48,114 bases of DNA from Prochlorococcus sp. AG-409-K04 (GCA_003215555.1 QCKE01000010.1:1-48114); one strand, 5' to 3'; shown: positions 6,193-15,375, numbered from the stretch's first letter. Notes: a model not told the origin generated them from the letters alone. Program-made: numbers and translations.

Positions 6193-7896
6193 TTAAGATG
6201 AACAGCTATAATGTGATATCCCTCCAGCATTGAAAAATTCCTTAGGTTTTAAGCAGTTGTAGGTCCTTTCTATTTCCAGTGATTGCTCGTCATAGGGACT
6301 GTTTAAAATAGATTCTAATTCTTTTACTAGACTGTAATCACCTTGTTCAGCCTTTTTGTATGCTGGTGCGATTAGCCATTCGCGCCAGATGAATTTGGGA
6401 TTGGTACTTTTCATTTCTGCAGAAGTAGCTATGAGGTCACCACTTCTTGTAATAAGTTTACGCCACCTTTGAAGCCAGTTATCCCATTGCGCATCTATTC
6501 TTTTTGAGCTAGGTAAGTAGAAGCTTTCTTTTAAGGGTGTTATTTGCGTGGGAATATCTGATAGCTTTCTGAAAAATATAGTATAGTCTACTTTTGAAAG
6601 AGCCATTAGTTGTAGAAGTTCGTTCACCAAAGTAGAGTTATAGCTTTTTAATCCAATTTTCTTTGCCCACATGTCTTCGATCTTTTGACTCATTACTGTA
6701 GCGAATCCATGCCGGATTTGATCTAGCTCTTCAACTCCTTTTTTATTTTCGGATAAAAGAGGTCGGATTGCTGCCCAGAACATATGATAATTGGCCTCTG
6801 CAGCAACCGGTTGGTTGAAAAATGAGAAATGGTTACCACCTCCAGTCCATGGTTGAAAGTTAGGCTCGTAAAGTTCGCAGAATCCGAAAGGGCCATAGTC
6901 GAGCGTAAAGCCACCCGCAGCGCAGTTGTCACTATTGAAGTTTCCCTGGCAGTATCCGACTCTCATCCAGTTGGATACCAGTGATGTTAACCGTTCCCTA
7001 AACAAATGGGATAGCTGAATCAATTGATCACTGAAAGGAAGAGTAAAGTTGATCTCTTCATGGTAATTCCTTTTGATCAAGTGCTTTACGATCATTTCCA
7101 GTTCTCTCAATGCACTTTGATGTGCATTGCTTCGTACACGACGTGCAAACAGCTCTAATTGCCCGACACGTAGAAAGGATGGTGCTACGCGAGTTGTTAT
7201 TGCTACAGGATTATCTAGAATTATATCAGGGTCGATAGAAGTGGAGCTCGTGCTGTACCAGGGCCTACGAACTGTTTCTGATTGGGAGACATATAGCGTT
7301 AAAGAACGAGATGTCGGAATCCCTAAGGCTTGCATATGCTCTTGTGCTAGGAACTCGCGTATACTGGAACGAAGCACGGCGCGGCCGTCAGCTCCACGAC
7401 AGTAAGGCGTTGGACCTCCTCCCTTCAGTTGCATCTCCCAACGTTTCCCATTAAAGAGACCTTCGAACACGGATATTGCTCGACCATCTCCATACCCATT
7501 ACCAGTCCCAAACGGACATTGTTGTGTGTATTCACTCCCGTAGATCGATAGGGCATAACCAGTTGCCCAACCAATTGGGCGCATTGGTTTCTTCGCTACG
7601 GTGATATCGCCTGTAAATAGACGACGGAATTGCTTGTTGAGTACAAGCTCATGGCTTAGACCAAGTTCGTTGAAAAATGTTTTGCTGTGCGAGATGTATT
7701 CTGGCGTAGGGATAGCAGTGGGGGTTACTGGTACATAATGACCCGAGAAAACTTGGCGAGGCTGGTGATCGATTCCGTTCTCGGTCGCCTGAGGATCTGC
7801 CTGGAGTGAATCCATGAGTGAATAATCAGCTTGTTTTGAGAACTCAGCAAAAGTCTTTATTATTGATGCTTCAAATGTATTTGAAGAAGTTTGCAT
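6193..7896 (-). CDS. selO: Protein adenylyltransferase SelO (YdiU/UPF0061 family)
   Basis: 567 residues; E. coli YdiU is shorter (about 480). SelO is a pseudokinase-fold enzyme that transfers AMP to Ser/Thr/Tyr of target proteins during oxidative stress. Diagnostic blocks are present: [11 protein letters not shown], then [20 protein letters not shown] with the nucleotide-binding Lys about residue 158, GNFNSDN (metal-binding Asn/Asp), and LDYGPFGF in place of DFG. The protein ends in Cys-Ser-Ser, the position where the eukaryotic orthologue has selenocysteine-Ser-Ser, so Cys565 is the likely redox residue. The gene is GC-richer than its surroundings and stands alone, with about 300 bp between it and either neighbour's coding region. 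Confidence 0.95.
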   Translation of the reverse strand: MQTSSNTFEASIIKTFAEFSKQADYSLMDSLQADPQATENGIDHQPRQVFSGHYVPVTPTAIPTPEYISHSKTFFNELGLSHELVLNKQFRRLFTGDITVAKKPMRPIGWATGYALSIYGSEYTQQCPFGTGNGYGDGRAISVFEGLFNGKRWEMQLKGGGPTPYCRGADGRAVLRSSIREFLAQEHMQALGIPTSRSLTLYVSQSETVRRPWYSTSSTSIDPDIILDNPVAITTRVAPSFLRVGQLELFARRVRSNAHQSALRELEMIVKHLIKRNYHEEINFTLPFSDQLIQLSHLFRERLTSLVSNWMRVGYCQGNFNSDNCAAGGFTLDYGPFGFCELYEPNFQPWTGGGNHFSFFNQPVAAEANYHMFWAAIRPLLSENKKGVEELDQIRHGFATVMSQKIEDMWAKKIGLKSYNSTLVNELLQLMALSKVDYTIFFRKLSDIPTQITPLKESFYLPSSKRIDAQWDNWLQRWRKLITRSGDLIATSAEMKSTNPKFIWREWLIAPAYKKAEQGDYSLVKELESILNSPYDEQSLEIERTYNCLKPKEFFNAGGISHYSCSS

Positions 7897-7984
7897 GGGA
7901 CGTATTGTTATATTTAGGAATTTTTTGGATTATCTGGGTATGACCCTTTAACTATATTTTAAGAGAGTAGGCATAATTTAAGAG

Positions 7985-8506
7985 ATGAAATACTTCTTGC
8001 TCGTCTTATTTGAAGTTTTAACTGTTTTTCTTGCTCCTGCTTTCACCTTTGTTTCTGCAGCAGAATTGCCCCCTGCTGTGTATTCTATGATCTAGGATTT
8101 TTCAGAAAAGTTCTGTATATCTGTTGACAATGGAATGACTGTTTAAAAAGCGGGAGAGACTACTGCAGCTCAATTATCAATAGGGTTCTTATTGTCGCTT
8201 TTTATCAATGAAATAATATCTTCTCTTAAAGCAGACCTGTCGACATATCTCTCGAAAAACATTTTTGGTGGATGTAGCAATAATCTTGGTACTACTAAAC
8301 AAGAACTTGATGGTTAAGTTATTCAATTAGTAAATAAAGTTTCAACCAACTCCACTAAAAGTTTGAAGCTTCCTCCCAAGAGTTTAAGAAATATTGGATT
8401 AAATCTCTTTAAAAGCATTTTGTATAAGACCTACGTGTTTGTCAAAATTATTTTTTGGATGATCAAGTCTCATTTGAATAATGATAAATTTTCTATACCT
8501 GCTTGA
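7985..8506 (+). pseudogene. Secreted small-protein gene with three in-frame stops
   Basis: A single frame from ATG 7985 reads a signal peptide (MKYFLLVLFEVLTVFLAPAF, cleavage near SAAEL), then PPAVYSMI-TAG-DFSEKFCISVDNGMTV-TAA-KAGETTAAQLSIGF and onward to QELDG-TAA at 8315. It continues in frame as VIQLVNKV to TGA at 8504-8506. The frame is otherwise undisturbed, and stop sites fit CAG-to-TAG and CAA/GAA-to-TAA changes. The C-x-x-x-x-GM and GGCSNNLG segments look like a picocyanobacterial exported family of unknown role. The original C-terminal end is uncertain, since the third stop may be the true one. Confidence 0.7.
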
Positions 8507-8715
8507 TATGTGAAATAATTACTTGCTTTATTTCTCTGGTTTAATATATTTCTTATTACAATACCTATAGTGGTTGTGAAATTATCAAATCATAGGCTTC
8601 ATCTCTAAAAATCTCCTTTCCATTTGTGTTAATTCTTGTATTTATTAATAGGGGTATATTAACTTACATTTAAGTTGCTTTATAATCTAGTTTTTTAGTT
8701 TTAGGAGAATCAAAG

Positions 8716-8889
8716 TTGGGAGAAGCTAAAAGAAGAAAAGAACAAGGCTTAACTCCGAAAATCAACAAAAAAACAACTCAAAAGCCACTGAATATTTTTT
8801 TAAAATATCCAAGGTTGGGTCTTTATCTAGGAGCTGCTTTTATTGTTTACCTTTTTTACGATTTGATCTGTTTTTATATTAAGGGATAG
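8716..8889 (+). CDS. DUF2839-like small membrane protein
   Basis: 57 residues from a TTG start: (M)GEAKRRKEQGLTP, a basic linker, then a membrane span (about residues 36-54). The GEAKRR-x-x-GL-x-P opening is characteristic of cyanobacterial DUF2839 proteins, which normally start MGEAKRR. TTG at 8716 is chosen because it gives exactly that N-terminus and is preceded by AGGAGA at 8703-8708 with good spacing. Function unknown; probably in the thylakoid or plasma membrane. Confidence 0.75.
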   Translation: MGEAKRRKEQGLTPKINKKTTQKPLNIFLKYPRLGLYLGAAFIVYLFYDLICFYIKG

Positions 8890-9017
8890 AAAAATAAAAC
8901 TTTAGTTCCTAATCTTTTAGCTTTTTTAAAGAGTAAAAATATTATTTTGTATCTAAATCAAAGAAAGACCTTTAAAATAAAATAAAATGATATATGAACT
9001 TTTGATTCAAGATCTCA

Positions 9018-9185
9018 GTGAAAAAAAATATTTTACTTTTATGTTTACTGTTTGCTGGAGCTTCTCCTGCACTTGCTTGGGGCAACAAAGGAGATGGTGA
9101 ATGTCCTTATTCTAAGGGCAATTCAAATCAAGAGACTAAGACTGAGCAATTAGAAGAGTCTAATAAGAGAGTTTCAGATAATTAA
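9018..9185 (+). CDS. Small exported protein (55 aa)
   Basis: GTG start, then a clear Sec signal peptide (KKNILLLCLLFAGASPALA, cleavage after ALA about residue 20) and a short mature part WGNKGDGECPYSKG followed by an acidic Gln/Glu-rich tail. The mature peptide is about 35 residues with one Cys. A periplasmic or secreted peptide is likely. No family is assigned. Confidence 0.65.
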   Translation: MKKNILLLCLLFAGASPALAWGNKGDGECPYSKGNSNQETKTEQLEESNKRVSDN

Positions 9186-9342
9186 AAGTTAGTTGATCAA
9201 TCTTCCCATGAACTGATTTTAGTTGAATCTCATATATACCCTAAACTGCAATAGACTTCCCCTATTTGCTTTAAAGAAGATTTTTTTACTCCTTCTTCAG
9301 CTTGATGAATAACAACTACTTTTTGTTAATCTCTTGATTTAT

Positions 9343-9615
9343 TTATTTTGATGATTTCCGTAGTTTTATTTCTTCTTCAGTCATTGGTATTCCGGTTCTA
9401 TTGATCATGGTCTTAGTCATTTTTTGAAATTTTGCTTCATAATAACGTTTCCTTAGGATGTCAAATTCTGAGAGGTATGTATCAGGTGTAGCTCTTAGCT
9501 CTATTTCGTCACTAAATTTCCTTTTTTCTTTTTGCTTCTCAAATTGCTTTTGAGTCAATGAAGTCAAAAAATAACCAAAAAATAACCCTAAAATAAATGT
9601 TGTTAATAACGTCAT
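9343..9615 (-). CDS. Small single-span membrane protein with charged tail
   Basis: 90 residues. N-terminal span (TLLTTFILGLFFGYFL), then a strongly charged soluble part (KQFEKQKEKRKFSDEIELRA) probably helical. The start ATG at 9615 lies 11 bp after the stop of the small gene upstream on the same strand (9627-9800), so the two are likely co-transcribed. Function unknown. Confidence 0.65.
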   Translation of the reverse strand: MTLLTTFILGLFFGYFLTSLTQKQFEKQKEKRKFSDEIELRATPDTYLSEFDILRKRYYEAKFQKMTKTMINRTGIPMTEEEIKLRKSSK

Positions 9616-9626
9616 TTTGTTTTTAT

Positions 9627-9800
9627 CTATCTTAGCCCTCTATCTCGGCTTCCTTTATACCATTGGGGTTTTGAAGAAAATGTTGGCTTTGGATTGAAAG
9701 GATATTTGTCCAAACGAGGGGTATGAGTTTTTGTAGTTTGTTCAGGAATGTGATTGTAGTCAGGTTTGAAAAACATGTCTTTTGTTGATTGACTATTCAT
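9627..9800 (-). CDS. Small basic Pro-rich protein (57 aa)
   Basis: Starts MNSQSTKDMFFKPDYNHIPE and ends PQWYKGSRDRGLR. It is rich in Pro, Thr, Lys and aromatic residues, without a membrane span, and is probably disordered. It is the first gene of a probable two-gene minus-strand unit with 9343-9615. No family is recognised. The intact frame and close spacing to its neighbour support it as real. Confidence 0.55.
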   Translation of the reverse strand: MNSQSTKDMFFKPDYNHIPEQTTKTHTPRLDKYPFNPKPTFSSKPQWYKGSRDRGLR

Positions 9801-10111
9801 GCAATCCTTTTTTAGAGATCCTTAATTAGAAGATAAGGTTAAGAATGAACTATTGCATCTAGATGTTTGCAAGGAGAGATTTTTTCAGCTCATTCCTGAG
9901 AAATAAAAATAACCGAGTGAAGACAATCAGGTTTAATAGAACTGTTAGTGTTTTGAAATCTTATCTAGCTCAATTTTTTTACTTGTGTTTGAAATTCAGC
10001 TCAGAAAGTTGACGTTTTGTGTTTTAGCTTGGTTATCAAGAAATTCAAAAACCCAAGGTTAAAAACATAACTAAACATCTTCTAGGATTTTAATAAAAGT
10101 GTTTAATTAAG
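9801..10111. other. Intergenic region between divergent genes
   Basis: 311 bp between the minus-strand pair ending at 9800 and the methyltransferase-like gene at 10112. It must contain both promoters, but no clear -35/-10 pair, operator or RNA could be assigned. Confidence 0.4.
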
Positions 10112-10726
10112 ATGGATGATAGATTTTTTTTTCCAGCAACTCTACGAAATAGAGCTCCTATAGGTGATGTCCTTATGAAGATTCTTCCTAAGAATGGAAT
10201 TGTTTTAGAAATAGCTAGTGGTAGTGGCGAACATGGAATAACTTTTCAAAAAAAATTTCCAAATATATGTTGGCAAACAAGTGATCCTGATCCATCGTGT
10301 CGAAAAAGTATTAAAGCTTGGATAGATCATGAGGGATTATCTGGAAAGATGCCAATGCCTCTAGACCTTGATGTTCTGAAAAGACCTTGGCAATTGTCTT
10401 CAGAATTTAAATCTTCTCTTAGAGCAATTATTTGTATAAATATGATCCATATCTCTCCATGGTGTTGTACAAAAGCACTTTTTCAAGAAGCTGAGACTTG
10501 CCTAGAAAAGGATCAATTATTAATGTTGTACGGACCTTTTAAAATAAGTGGCGAACATATAAGTGCAAGCAATTATAACTTTGATAAAACTTTGAGGAGT
10601 CAAAATTCTTTATGGGGTGTCAGAGATCTAGATGATATTAGTGAAATTGCAAAAACACATAAACTTGAAATGGTTGAAAAAATAATTATGCCAGCAAATA
10701 ACCTTTCAGTGATTTTTCAGAGGTAA
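10112..10726 (+). CDS. DUF938 SAM-dependent methyltransferase-like protein
   Basis: 204 residues spanning the whole DUF938 family. RNRAPIGDVL opens it. VLEIASGSGEHG is the Gly-rich SAM-binding motif I, FPNICWQTSDPDPS is motif II, ICINMIHISPW is the family signature, and LYGPFKISGEH, SNYNFD, WGVRDLDD and MPANNLSVIF follow. The fold is Rossmann methyltransferase; the substrate is unknown. Several members sit near DNA- or metabolite-repair genes, and SRAP is 600 bp downstream here, but no operon is formed. High confidence in family, low in substrate. Confidence 0.9.
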   Translation: MDDRFFFPATLRNRAPIGDVLMKILPKNGIVLEIASGSGEHGITFQKKFPNICWQTSDPDPSCRKSIKAWIDHEGLSGKMPMPLDLDVLKRPWQLSSEFKSSLRAIICINMIHISPWCCTKALFQEAETCLEKDQLLMLYGPFKISGEHISASNYNFDKTLRSQNSLWGVRDLDDISEIAKTHKLEMVEKIIMPANNLSVIFQR

Positions 10727-10940
10727 TAGGTATATAAAAATCCGAAGGTGTGACTTTGATTAAGTGGTACAAAAAAACTCCTCATTGTAATGAGACTTCC
10801 TAACCAAGAACTTAAAAATTGTGTTGCTTCTTACTCCCCATAGGTTCTCATTCCATAAATGGATGTTGAAGTGTTTTGGTTGGATTCATATAAGGAAGGA
10901 TTAATGCTTAAATAAAAGCCGTCTAGGATTTCTTTGAACT

Positions 10941-11105
10941 ATGGATTGGAAATCGGCAAGAAAACATTGCTCTGATAGAAATTGGCAATGGTCTTTGGAA
11001 TTAATTGATCAAGCTGAGAAGGAAATTAAAGAGTTAGAAGAAAAGCTTCAAAAATGTCAGGATCAAATTAAGGCAGACCGTCTTTACAACTCTTGTAATT
11101 ACTAA
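10941..11105 (+). CDS. Small coiled-coil protein (54 aa)
   Basis: MDWKSARKHCSDRNWQWSLE, then a long amphipathic helix (LIDQAEKEIKELEEKLQKCQ, DQIKADRL) with heptad spacing of Leu/Ile. The even hydrophobic/charged pattern and two Trp near the start argue for a real gene. Probably a dimeric coiled coil. No family assigned; located between the methyltransferase-like gene and SRAP on the same strand. Confidence 0.6.
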   Translation: MDWKSARKHCSDRNWQWSLELIDQAEKEIKELEEKLQKCQDQIKADRLYNSCNY

Positions 11106-11335
11106 TCAGAAAATTTTGTTTAGTTAATACTCTTCGAATACAAATTTTTCTTGCAATTTGGATTATATATTTAGGTTCAATTTCTTTAAATCTAAATAAA
11201 AAAATGTATTGATCATCCAGATTGAAAAACTAATTTCAGATTATCAATCCTAATTGTTGTCCTTTTTAGCATATTCTTTAGAATAACTTTGAATTTACTT
11301 GGATCACAGAATCAATTCTTTGCTTCAATCAAAAT

Positions 11336-11974
11336 ATGTGCGCTAGATATGAACTTAAAACTAAAATGAGTGGACTTCCATCTCTTTTAAGAAGAAACCT
11401 TCCAAAGGGTTTCGAAAAAAACTATGAACAACAAGAATTAATTCGGCCCAATGATCCTGTTATTGTTGTTAAAAATGAAGGAAAAGTAACTACCTCAATA
11501 ATGATATGGGGCTTTATTTGTGAGTGGGTTAAAGATCCTTTTGCTAAAGATAAGCCCAGGCCTTTTAATGCAAGGGTTGAAACTGTAGGAGAAAAGAAAT
11601 TATTTAAAAGCAGTTGGAAATACAAAAGATGTTTGATTCCTGCTACTGGGTTTTATGAAAAGGGTTGTCGTATTAGTAGAAAAGATGAACAGACCTTTTG
11701 GTTAGGAGGAATATGGAATAGATGGATGTCCTTTGATGGAAGTGAGCTGGAAAGTTGTTGCATTTTAACTACTAAAGCTAATAGTTTATTGCGTCCTCTA
11801 CACAATAGAATGCCAGTAATCATTTCAGATAGATGGAAAGAAAAATGGATTGCTTCAGTGAGAGATTCATTTGAGCTTAGAGAATTTGGAACAAATTTTT
11901 TGGAATGGAATGAAGATGAATGGAAAGTAGAACCTATTCAAAAAGCATCAACTTTTCAAATGAGTCTTTTTTAA
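11336..11974 (+). CDS. yedK: SRAP-family abasic-site protein (YedK/HMCES)
   Basis: 212 residues. SRAP proteins cross-link to abasic sites in single-stranded DNA through Cys2 and protect them during replication. The start MCARYE places the catalytic Cys at position 2 after Met removal. NARVET (Asn78), PATGFYE (Glu108) and LHNRMPVI (His156) supply the other active-site residues, in canonical order and spacing. Length is typical. The ATG at 11336 is fixed by the requirement for Cys2. No LexA-type box was found just upstream, although the family is SOS-associated in other bacteria. Confidence 0.95.
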   Translation: MCARYELKTKMSGLPSLLRRNLPKGFEKNYEQQELIRPNDPVIVVKNEGKVTTSIMIWGFICEWVKDPFAKDKPRPFNARVETVGEKKLFKSSWKYKRCLIPATGFYEKGCRISRKDEQTFWLGGIWNRWMSFDGSELESCCILTTKANSLLRPLHNRMPVIISDRWKEKWIASVRDSFELREFGTNFLEWNEDEWKVEPIQKASTFQMSLF

Positions 11975-12124
11975 AGATCACTATGTATGTGTATCAATTT
12001 TCTAAAGGAATTGATTTCTAATAGTTAGTTGAACAGTGTTTGAGAAAAATTAACAAAAAACTTTGATCTAAGATTAGAAAGATAGCTGTTTATAGAATTT
12101 AGCTCATGGGACTTTGTTTTTGTT

Positions 12125-12286
12125 CTATGAGAATATAATGCACCTGTTGATTGATCTAAAAGTTTTGCATAATTGAGTTTCATATAATCTTTTTATGATT
12201 ACATATGCTTTTTTCTCTTGGAGTAGAGACTCTTTCCTGCTAATTGCTTCTTTTGTTTGAGATGAGATTTTTCTATTTTCATTCAT
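12125..12286 (-). CDS. Possible small basic protein
   Basis: From ATG 12286: MNENRKISSQTKEAISRKES, LLQEKKAYVIIKRLYETQL and a Cys-containing tail. Charged and helical, with no domain. A longer version from 12358 adds a hydrophobic, unlikely N-terminus. Coding status is uncertain. Confidence 0.3.
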   Translation of the reverse strand: MNENRKISSQTKEAISRKESLLQEKKAYVIIKRLYETQLCKTFRSINRCIIFS

Positions 12287-12636
12287 TATTAGTTCGCTAA
12301 ATAGATATTTCTTTTTTGTAAACGTGTTGAAGCAATAAATTGGGTGTAACAACCTCATTTGTATCGAGAGCTCTTTTTTTGACTAAATCTCTTTTTTGAT
12401 TGATAGTTGCTTTTGAAGGAGGATTTTGAACGCAAACAAGTATCAATACTTGCGCAGTTCTATGGTATATATGTACTATAGTAATACTTGGGAACCGTAT
12501 TTTGCTTCTTTTTTCTTCTGCGAGACTCTTTCTTTCTAGGTTTTCTAATCGATTTCTTTGAAATCCAAGCCTTTGTAGGAAGTTGGCAGTTGATCAAGCT
12601 TTGCTTTTATACTCCCAAAATTTTCGGTAAAGAAAC
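12287..12636. other. Intergenic region with palindromes
   Basis: Holds CAAGTAT-ca-ATACTTG (12437-12452) and a LexA-like box (12464-12477) ahead of the DUF1651 gene. From 12545 an opposite-strand frame reads ENFGSIKAKLDQLP and YKGLDFKEID, which looks like coding sequence but runs into the antisense of the DUF1651 gene. It may be the tail of a lost gene. Confidence 0.4.
12464..12477 (+). promoter_or_regulatory. LexA-like box
   Basis: GGTATATATGTACT, one mismatch to RGTAC-N3-D-GTWCB. It shares 13 of 14 bases with the site at 5836-5849. A TATAGT -10-like hexamer follows at 12477. The next plus-strand gene (DUF1651-like) starts 160 bp downstream. Confidence 0.4.
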
Positions 12637-12882
12637 ATGATTCCAAAAGGATGGTTAATTGATCCTCATAAAAAATGGCTACTTCACTTTCAAAAGGATC
12701 CAATGAGTATTTCTCGTTTACCAAAGTTTTTTGTAGATAAATGGGAAGCAACGCTTTTGGGGACACCTGCTAGATTTTGCAATAGGAGAAAAGTGAATTT
12801 AGAACCAGCAATAGAAACATGGAATGAATTGAATGACAATGGCTGGAGGCAAGTGCTTTTCAAGGATCATTTTGTAGCATAA
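12637..12882 (+). CDS. DUF1651-family protein
   Basis: 81 residues. GWLIDPHKKWLLHFQKDP, then VDKWEATLLGTPARFCNRRK, AIETWNELNDNGWRQV. The GWL-x-DP opening, W near the middle, GTP-x-R-x-x-x-RRK and W-x-x-L-x-x-x-GW close match DUF1651, a family largely confined to Prochlorococcus and marine Synechococcus. Function unknown. An antisense frame (12545-12766) overlaps but is only partly plausible. A LexA-like box lies 160 bp upstream. Confidence 0.85.
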   Translation: MIPKGWLIDPHKKWLLHFQKDPMSISRLPKFFVDKWEATLLGTPARFCNRRKVNLEPAIETWNELNDNGWRQVLFKDHFVA

Positions 12883-13147
12883 GCTTCTCTTGTGGGTATT
12901 TGTTCGAATTGATATTGGCATTGATTTTATTTGCATGACCTTATGAAAATAGGATTTATAATATTTAAAAAGTTGTCGAAAAATAGAAAAAATTTGAGCA
13001 AGACTATCTAGCAAAAAGTATGTTTATTGTGAACCCAGGTAAAAGTTTATATTGGTTTTTGCTCTTCAAGAAACTTTAATTAAGAGTATTTCTTACATTC
13101 TAATCTCTTAATTGAATTGCTATCATTTTATTAGCAGAGGTTTTGAT

Positions 13148-13291
13148 ATGATTACTACAAATGATAAAAATTATCCTAGCTGCGAATTTCCGAGAAAACA
13201 AGAAGCACTAGGTGCGCTTCTTTCTTTGCTATGGAAAAAGCAAAAAAAGGATCGGCCACAATGGATTGTTGCTCAGTTTAATAATGATTAA
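13148..13291 (+). CDS. Small soluble protein (47 aa)
   Basis: MITTNDKNYPSCEFPRKQEA, LGALLSLLWKKQKKDRPQWI, VAQFNND. A short amphipathic helix flanked by basic residues; one Cys. AGAGG lies nine bases before the ATG as a weak ribosome site. No family recognised. The compact frame with Trp residues in plausible positions supports coding. Confidence 0.55.
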   Translation: MITTNDKNYPSCEFPRKQEALGALLSLLWKKQKKDRPQWIVAQFNND

Positions 13292-13453
13292 TTACGGATG
13301 AAGATAGCAAAAAGATAAATTATGAATATCATTTGCGTTTCTACTTTTCCTCCTGAAAATACGAAATGAATAAATCCCTTCTAAGTGAGATTGTGTGACT
13401 GAACTTGCAATATTTTAATTGTCTAGTTAGAAATAAGAAAAAGTGTTGAATTC

Positions 13454-13585
13454 ATGCTTAGTTTTATAGAGTTAGAAGGATTTTTTTTGATTGTGCTTGC
13501 TATTTGCATCCTTTATAAAAGTAGGCAGCCAGAAAAAGGGCTATGGAGAATTACTGCTTCCAGGGTGGAAAAGCTTAAAGATTAA
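13454..13585 (+). CDS. Small single-span membrane protein (43 aa)
   Basis: MLSFIELEGFFLIVLAICIL is the membrane span, followed by YKSRQPEKGLWRITASRVEK and a basic end, so the N-terminus is probably outside and the tail in the cytoplasm. A longer frame starting inside it (13491-13688) is a shadow in another phase. Function unknown. Confidence 0.6.
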   Translation: MLSFIELEGFFLIVLAICILYKSRQPEKGLWRITASRVEKLKD

Positions 13586-13707
13586 TTTGAATTTAATAAC
13601 TTTTATCGTCAAGTATCGTTTATTCAAAAAAAGGTTGGCATTAATTTTTATAGGTTCTTGTAAATTTGCTTCAAAATCAATTAATTGAAAATAAGAATGG
13701 TTTTGCT

Positions 13708-13947
13708 TCATTTATTTTCCCAGTGCACTGCTACAGTTTCTTCTGCTAAGGTGTCATTAAAAAATTGTCTACATAAGTCTTCCATTTTTAGCGATTTCAG
13801 CTCTTCCAATCTTCTTATATCATCGTTGTTTAGTTCATAAGTAGTGGTTACTTTTTCGAGATCATCTCGATGAGTTTCAAGGCCCATTTCATGAATAAAC
13901 TCTTCACAATCAACTTCTTCAGATCCAAAAGTAAAAGTAATTTTCAT
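13708..13947 (-). CDS. Small acidic protein (79 aa)
   Basis: MKITFTFGSEEVDCEEFIHE, followed by mixed helix (NDDIRRLEELKSLKMEDLCR) and a closing VAVHWENK. Acidic, no membrane span; possible beta start then helices. Codon usage is ordinary. No domain recognised. It stands between two plus-strand small genes. Confidence 0.55.
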   Translation of the reverse strand: MKITFTFGSEEVDCEEFIHEMGLETHRDDLEKVTTTYELNNDDIRRLEELKSLKMEDLCRQFFNDTLAEETVAVHWENK

Positions 13948-14527
13948 CAGTAGTTTGATCTATCAACAATTAAAGTCATTATTATGATCTTTGGTTAGAT
14001 CTCCTAAATGTAGCCTTTTGGAGGTTTTGTAATAATTAAATTGCAAGTGTGAGCTAGGACAAAAAAGCTAATCCTGTTGTACTTTTTACTTTGAAGTCTG
14101 CATTTCTTATTTGGATAGAAATTCTTCTGTTTCAGTTATGTGATCTTTGGCTTTCTTTCTTGCAACTGTCAGACACTTTTACTGTTCTGCAAATTCTTTT
14201 GTTATCACTCACAAGGCAAAGGAATGGCTTCATATTTCTTAAAGTATACAGTTAGTAGGTATTTCGTCTTTATCGCTTGACTAGTAATGCACACTTGAGA
14301 TTCATGCTTTTGATGAGATATATGAAGTCCCTGCAATGCAGACAGTCTTTAACATGCTGGATAGCCCTAGACCCTCTATAGATGACTTCATATTTTTCTT
14401 TTTGGACAAAATGCTTCAAATACCTAAAAATATTTCCTTTGAAATTTTTATAAAGACTTAATACCATTTACACCTTGCTTAATTCCAATGTTTTGTTTAA
14501 CTTTGTATCAGAATATACGTTTTAACA
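13948..14527. other. Gap with no convincing gene
   Basis: Contains a 65-codon minus frame (14270-14467) with basic, Cys-containing sequence and no domain; it may be spurious. No terminator or RNA signature was found. Confidence 0.4.
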
Positions 14528-14761
14528 TTGCCCAAAAAGCAGTCAAAATTAGTTGCAGTCCCTTGGGATTCGGCTAAGGACACCAGAAAAGCATGGGTCT
14601 TAAGAAAGGATGGTATCCAAATCAGATTTAGCCGATGCCCTAAAGATAATGGTTCTTTTATGATCCAAAAGGGTAAAGAACGAACTCTTACTCTTCAATC
14701 ATTCCAAGCTAGAGATACATATAGGCAGCTAATCGAGAAAGGTTTTAAGCTAGGGCGCTAA
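14528..14761 (+). CDS. Conserved-type small basic protein
   Basis: 77 residues from TTG 14528: (M)PKKQSKLVAVPWDSAKDTRK, AWVLRKDGIQIRFSRCPKDN, GSFMIQKGKERTLTLQSFQA, ending in a helix. Basic and mainly beta-like in the middle. TTG is the only start that includes the lysine-rich N-terminus; no ATG occurs until residue 45. No family name recalled; the sequence has strong coding character. Confidence 0.65.
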   Translation: MPKKQSKLVAVPWDSAKDTRKAWVLRKDGIQIRFSRCPKDNGSFMIQKGKERTLTLQSFQARDTYRQLIEKGFKLGR

Positions 14762-15110
14762 CAAGAGTTAATTAGTATGCTTGTATCTTTCTGTCATTGC
14801 AGAGAGTGTTTTTAATATATTGGTTAAGTGTATGGAGCTTTTTATTTGTCTTGACAAAGTAAATATTTAAAAATTGCTTGTTCTTTATCTGCTCTACTTT
14901 TCTATTCCAAATGATGCTTGTGATAAATTTAGATTACTTAATAAGCGGATATTGCTATTAAATAAAAAAGAGTATCAACGTGTTTTAATAGAATTGCTTG
15001 AGTGATCGACTCTGTGAAGGATATATAATTTAATACGATTATTTAACTGTCCAAGTGTCTATTGAATTATCTTAAATTACTTGTTTGATAGGTGAAATAA
15101 TTGTATTGAA
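14762..15110. other. Gap with no convincing gene
   Basis: A frame ending at 15006 (RILLLNKKEYQRVLIELLE) has coding character but only a TTG start, with a Phe/Leu-rich N-terminus. Otherwise AT-rich spacer. Confidence 0.35.
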
Positions 15111-15275
15111 ATGTACTATCTTCGCAGAAGAATAGATAAGAAGTATCAAATAGCTCCTTTGGAAATTGAAGATGGATTGTCCACGTATGATTTACAACTT
15201 CTGTCATTGGCAAGGAAAAGACATTGTCGTAAAAAAATTAGGCTTGAGGATTCAGATCAACTTTTAGCTGCTTAG
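15111..15275 (+). CDS. Small basic protein (54 aa)
   Basis: MYYLRRRIDKKYQIAPLEIE, DGLSTYDLQLLSLARKRHCR, KKIRLEDSDQLLAA. Basic N-terminus and a helical middle (STYDLQLLSLARKR) that resembles a short DNA/RNA-binding helix but matches no known domain. Good coding character. No obvious ribosome site. Confidence 0.6.
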   Translation: MYYLRRRIDKKYQIAPLEIEDGLSTYDLQLLSLARKRHCRKKIRLEDSDQLLAA

Positions 15276-15375
15276 TTTATATGAAATGGAATTTCAACTT
15301 AGATTAGGATAATTACTAGGTTTATAAATTTAAAAATTTTCTAAAAACAAGTGTTTTTACTCTTTTTGCATAGCT

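Noticed and set aside
7127-7405. Open frame antisense to selO
   Set aside because: Produced by the opposite strand of a well conserved enzyme; Arg/Ser-rich without pattern.
14270-14467. 65-codon minus-strand frame
   Set aside because: No domain, ribosome site or neighbour support; could be real, but evidence is too weak for a gene entry.
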